Source: Cacajao melanocephalus
Lineage: Eukaryota; Chordata; Mammalia; Primates; Pitheciidae
Assembly (NCBI GenBank): GCA_963573385.1
Contig: CAUYLG010066034.1
Span: forward strand, 1 to 64,000
Length of the DNA: 64,000 nucleotides
Reading direction: 5' to 3'
Of the stretch, positions 59,895 through 64,000 are shown in pieces. Position 1 is the first letter of the stretch, and each line of letters begins with the position of its first letter. Under the pieces are notes generated by a model. It worked only from the letters and a program-made list of their open reading frames with translations, did not search any database and was not told the origin of the DNA. The position numbers and the translations under genes were made by a program.

Positions 59895-62800
59895 GTGTCT
59901 GTTCAGCTCCTTGGGGGTCTCAGTTGGCTCTAACTAGTAGGAAGAGTCTTGGTTCAGGAAAATTCTCCTCAATCAGGAATATTTCGAGATTTCTCAGACA
60001 GAGAATATGAGGATAGTTTAGAAGGAATACTCTTGGAGTTCTTGGTTTGGGATCATCTGATTTGGAACGCCTTCTGTCTGTCTCATCTTTGTGTGTGTTT
60101 GTATATGTGAAGGGGATCTTAAAAGGAATTACCAAAGGAAGTCCAGCAGGCCTAACCCAGGGAACTCTTATTTGTCTGGTTACATTCAGTGAGCCCTGGA
60201 GAAAGCTTAACAGGCCTATCCCATGGTGACCATCTGTTCTTCAACTTACCCAGAGACCCTGTTGTGAATTACCATTCTGAGGTAGTCCCTCCCCACCTGG
60301 AGTGAATCAAAGACAACAGGGAACAACAGGAAAAACTTTGAGCTCTGCAGGTTGATATTGGGTGCTGAACAAGGTGACTAATTGCTGTTTTGTTATGTGT
60401 ATTCTGCTGGGATGGAAAATGTTAATTGGGTTCCTCACATAGCCATTTGGGAAGCATCTTGCATTTTAAGAATCTTGCATATGGTTCCATAACACAGAAG
60501 AGGGTAATTTTCTCTTGTAAAATGGTTTGAATCCCACAGCTATGGGTAGGTGAGCAGGGTCATCAGAAGCCATTCTGTTCTTCTCGAAGTTGCAGAGAAA
60601 GGGAATCCAGAAACCTGGTATGCCAGCAAAAAGGTTAAGAAATTCTTACCAACCAAGTTTCTGGTCTCTTTCTCCATCTGTGTAAACAGTAAACATCACT
60701 ATTTATTTCTCTGCAAGGGTTTGATTACTAGAAAAGAGAATTCACAAGACTAATCTTAGCCTGTAGCAAATCTGGTGTATTTTATGCTAAGTATTTGTCT
60801 TTCTGTGTTCTGTAATGAAAAGAAGGGTATCACAGAATAGAATATGGTTTTAGGACCCCTATAAGACTTCTTTTCAAGCCAGCTCAGCAGGCTGACCAAT
60901 TATAAACTTTGCTACGTGTCCCTGAAACCAATACTGTATGAAATTTCTCTGGCTTGTTTTGTCTCCTTAAGAGCTTAATCTTGTGACCATATGGGGATAC
61001 TTCCTTTTGGTTTACATCATCTAGCCCTAAAAGTTTTTCTTGAGCAGGTAAAAGCCTTGGCAAAGTTAAAATTGACTTCTCTAGGCTCCTGGGAATAGCA
61101 ATAGAAACTGCTCAATGCTGTAACTTAGTAGCCAAGACTTTGCCTTTTGACAATAGCAGCATGGGCTCTATTCTTAGCTTCTGAAATGATTTCTTTCCGG
61201 TTTGCTATTTGCGTAACTTTGCTACTTATTGAGGTTCCCCCACACCCCCATGGATAGCTTCTGATTTGTTCTCTTGAATTTTCCTTTCTCTGAACTACCT
61301 TGGGGAAATTCTAAATCTTGTAAAAAGAAACTGCTTACCAAAGCCAGAAATATTTGTCATAGGGCTAAAGTTGGGTAATAAGAAATTTAAAAGGATTTTT
61401 AAAATATCACTATGGTTAAAAGTCAGCTTAATTAAAAGTGATTAAACAAGCTATGGATACATTTAAAAGGCCTTTATGTTTTTCTCTTCTTGGATCTTGC
61501 TTTTCTGTAAAGGTTTTTTTCTTCTCAGTCAACTAAATTATTTTTCTCCATTTTTTGTCTTGCCACTCTTAATGCACACTTGAGAGGCCCTAAGAGAAAT
61601 TCTGGTAGCCTGGGACTCCCTGCGAAAATGCAGAGAAAATAGAGGAGGCACCACAGACCATGTTTTGGGGAAGACAATCAACAAAAAACAAACAAAAAAA
61701 ATCCCTCTTTTTTTTTCATGAAACTCTAGGAATTAAAAGTAGATAGATCCCTCTCAAAATCAAAGGCCATGTTCTGTTTTGCATTGTTTTGTCTGACAGT
61801 TTGAGTTTTGAGGATATCACAAATTACTTTGCATTGTGAGAGTGCTTTGGTATGTAATAACTAGGTAGGAAATATACTTTAAGGGTTGGCTAATAGTATT
61901 TTTGGAGGGATACTTGGCGGTTTGCACACTTGGATCAGAGAAGCACGCTCTGGGCCACCTGGAAAATATGGAAACATCCCTATCCCTGACTGAGAGATGA
62001 GACTCCCATGGAGGATGGGCTGATTTCAAAATGGGCTGATTGGCTTTAGGTTGCCTTGCAATAAAATGCAGGGTAAAGGGACTGCACTGTCTTTTCCAGT
62101 AGTAGTTCCCTCCTTTGGGAATCCAGGATCCACTATAAAATTGCACCCTTAAGTTTGGAGATCTGTCTTTGCCTTCCGCTATGCCTGCTTATTTAGCTGG
62201 GAAAAAAAATGCATGCATTCCTGGCCCTGTTCCTCCAAGGGCTCCACCCCGAAGCCAGTAATCCAATTAAAGAGCTGGCAAATAGAAATCTTACAAGTGC
62301 TGAATTTTCTGTCTTTGTATTTATATAAACTTCTATAATTCTGATATAATTCTGTGTACATTGTTAGTAATTATAATTTTTATGTAAAATTGTTGGATGC
62401 CACAGAAGTAACAAAAATTCCTAGTCAGTTGTAGCTTTAACAGTGTCTGTAGACTTTTGTAATCCACACACATTTTGCCTTGCTTTGGTCCTTTTCAAAA
62501 GGCAGTTTATAGTCAGATATAGGACTCTGAGTGTAGGTTTCAGATAACTTTAAAAATTGTGCTATTGGAATAGAGGAAAAAACGAAACTTCTAGGACTCT
62601 CATGGAGAACTGATGTGTTAAAAATTGCTAATCCTTTTGTGTTCAGAATCAAGATAACTTATTTCTTTAGAGCTATTTGCAATTTTTAACTAGTAAGTAA
62701 AATAAACTGTGAAAAAAATTTGAAGCATATTTGTTTCTCTCTACCTGATTTATCCAGAATTTGGAGACTATTTGTAAGTATTCTCAATTTATGACAGTAC

Positions 62801-64000
62801 AGTTAATTGCATAACTGCAATAAGAATCTGTTTTCTTTTGTAACAGGACACAATTGGAGAAATTGGTTATTTTACCAAGGCTTTGACTGGAATAACATGC
62901 TTCCTTTAAAGAATCAAAGTTGAATTATAAAGCCCTGTGGGGAATCTGGCCTCATACCTTGCCTACACAGAGTCCTTGTACAAGGTTCTTGATCTGTAGT
63001 AAGTAAGGAATGTCACTATGTCACTTTCTAACAGGTTCAGGAGCTCCAAGTTATCATGGGATCTTGAGAGGAGAGGAATTTACCCAACTCATAGGTATTT
63101 CAGGGTACAAACACATAGCAGGGCTTGTTTGTTAAAAAGTCTTACCTGAGATTCCTCATGAAACAGAGTTCCATCAAGGCCAATTTAAACAAAAACCAGC
63201 CTAAATGAAAAATAGTTATTCCTGCTGCACTTTATGCAAATAATCAGGCCAAGTACAGTAAGACTAAAGATTATTTTTGTAAACAAATTAGTTCTCTCAT
63301 AATTTGTTTTTAATACAAATAGGATCTGGAGACAGAAAAATTATGCTTCAAAATGAAACCTATAATATACCTGTTGTTAGCTGTCCTTGAGTTTTTTTCT
63401 ACAGTTTGGAATAAATCCTAAATTCTTTGTGGATTAGAAGTTCCCAAACTAAGCTTTTCAGTCTTTGTTTTTTAAATTAAGAATTGTACTCCTCATCCTA
63501 GGACTTATTATTTACCTGACAGGAGGCTCTTCACATAAATACTGTAGTAATACAACAGAGGAGAGTACTAATGTTTTGCCATGCAAGCACTGGAAGCCTA
63601 GCCAGGCCTGCATGAGTATGCTCAGACAGTTGCAAAGCAGTTCCACTCTTCTCACCTTGGGGTTCACTTCCATTTCCACTATGTCCCCTGTCAGCAGGTA
63701 GAAGGCAGAATGATCAATGGCCTTTTTCCATCTTCATAACCTACACCTTAAGATTAAGCTGTTATAAAACCCAAAGGGAGGGACTGAAACCACCTTTGCA
63801 ATATTATAACTGAGGAAATTATGACAGCATAAGAAATCAGACCTAACCAACTCTATCTTGCTTCTGACCCTTAAGCTGTCCTTGTTGATTCCTAGTATAG
63901 GCCAAACTAACTTTGAGAAGGAATTCAGTTCATGGTTTGACTCTGAAACAAAATTGATAACAGCCCTTTTCCAAAAAGACCCCCTTCTTGCCTGGAGTTC
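59895..64000 (+). mobile_element. degraded ERV1-like region, low confidence
   Basis: The style of non-coding text (CTGTCTGTCTCATCTTTGTG, GGAATTACCAAAGGAAG; later CCTAACCAACTCTATCTTGC, CTTAAGCTGTCCTTG near 63850) resembles leader and LTR regions of ERV1-class elements. No intact gag, pol or env frame is present. A short frame at 63465-63701 begins with a hydrophobic segment and could be an envelope-type remnant, but I cannot confirm it. Family and limits are unknown. Confidence 0.35.

Noticed and set aside
63465..63701. Open frame with a hydrophobic N-terminus
   Set aside because: Could be an envelope-type remnant of an ERV but is short, with no supporting frames around it. Kept only as part of the low-confidence ERV region.

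Overview
The window is primate nuclear DNA. It is AT-rich, intron-rich and dominated by Alu, L1, L2, MIR and MaLR/ERV repeats. It lies in the inflammatory-caspase cluster (human 11q22.3), in the interval between CASP12 and CASP4. Both caspase loci are on the minus strand. I see no bacterial or viral replicon, CRISPR array, tRNA or rRNA.

Layout. Positions 1-25.9 kb are repeats with little unique sequence: an L1 ORF1 start, old L1M copies in both orientations, a large TA/CA microsatellite at 16.1-16.3 kb, and MaLR and ERVL-like LTRs, one nested in another. Positions 25.9-35 kb hold a broken CASP12-like gene. Its last three exons are recognisable, and three tandem acidic linker-type exons lie at 34.2-34.8 kb. 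The p20 catalytic exons are gone, one splice donor is destroyed, and the last exon has a 4-nt deletion. A roughly 460-bp direct duplication flanks its 3' exons. Positions 35-42 kb are Alu, MER5-like, MLT1-like, L1 and L2 sequence.

Positions 42.9-53.6 kb hold seven coding exons of a CASP4-type caspase with perfect exon phases, canonical GT/AG sites, no stop and no frameshift. Numbered from the usual start, they encode residues 3-377, the normal CASP4 length. His210, Cys258, Arg152, Arg314 and Asp289 are all in place. The first exon (Met-Ala) was not found and probably lies beyond 64 kb. The protein differs from human CASP4, as I remember it, at about 28 positions. It is therefore either CASP4 of a non-human primate or the CASP4-like copy (CASP4LP in human nomenclature) known between CASP12 and CASP4. 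The exosite tryptophan at 267 is leucine here.

Positions 53.6-64 kb hold intron-1 or upstream sequence: an L1 with two Alu insertions, a young L1 3' end, an L2/Alu block ending in a 73-bp inverted repeat, and a degraded ERV1-like stretch.

The biology is innate immunity. CASP4 is the cytosolic LPS sensor and executioner that cleaves gasdermin D. CASP12 is its dominant-negative or modulatory relative, here represented only by a dead copy.
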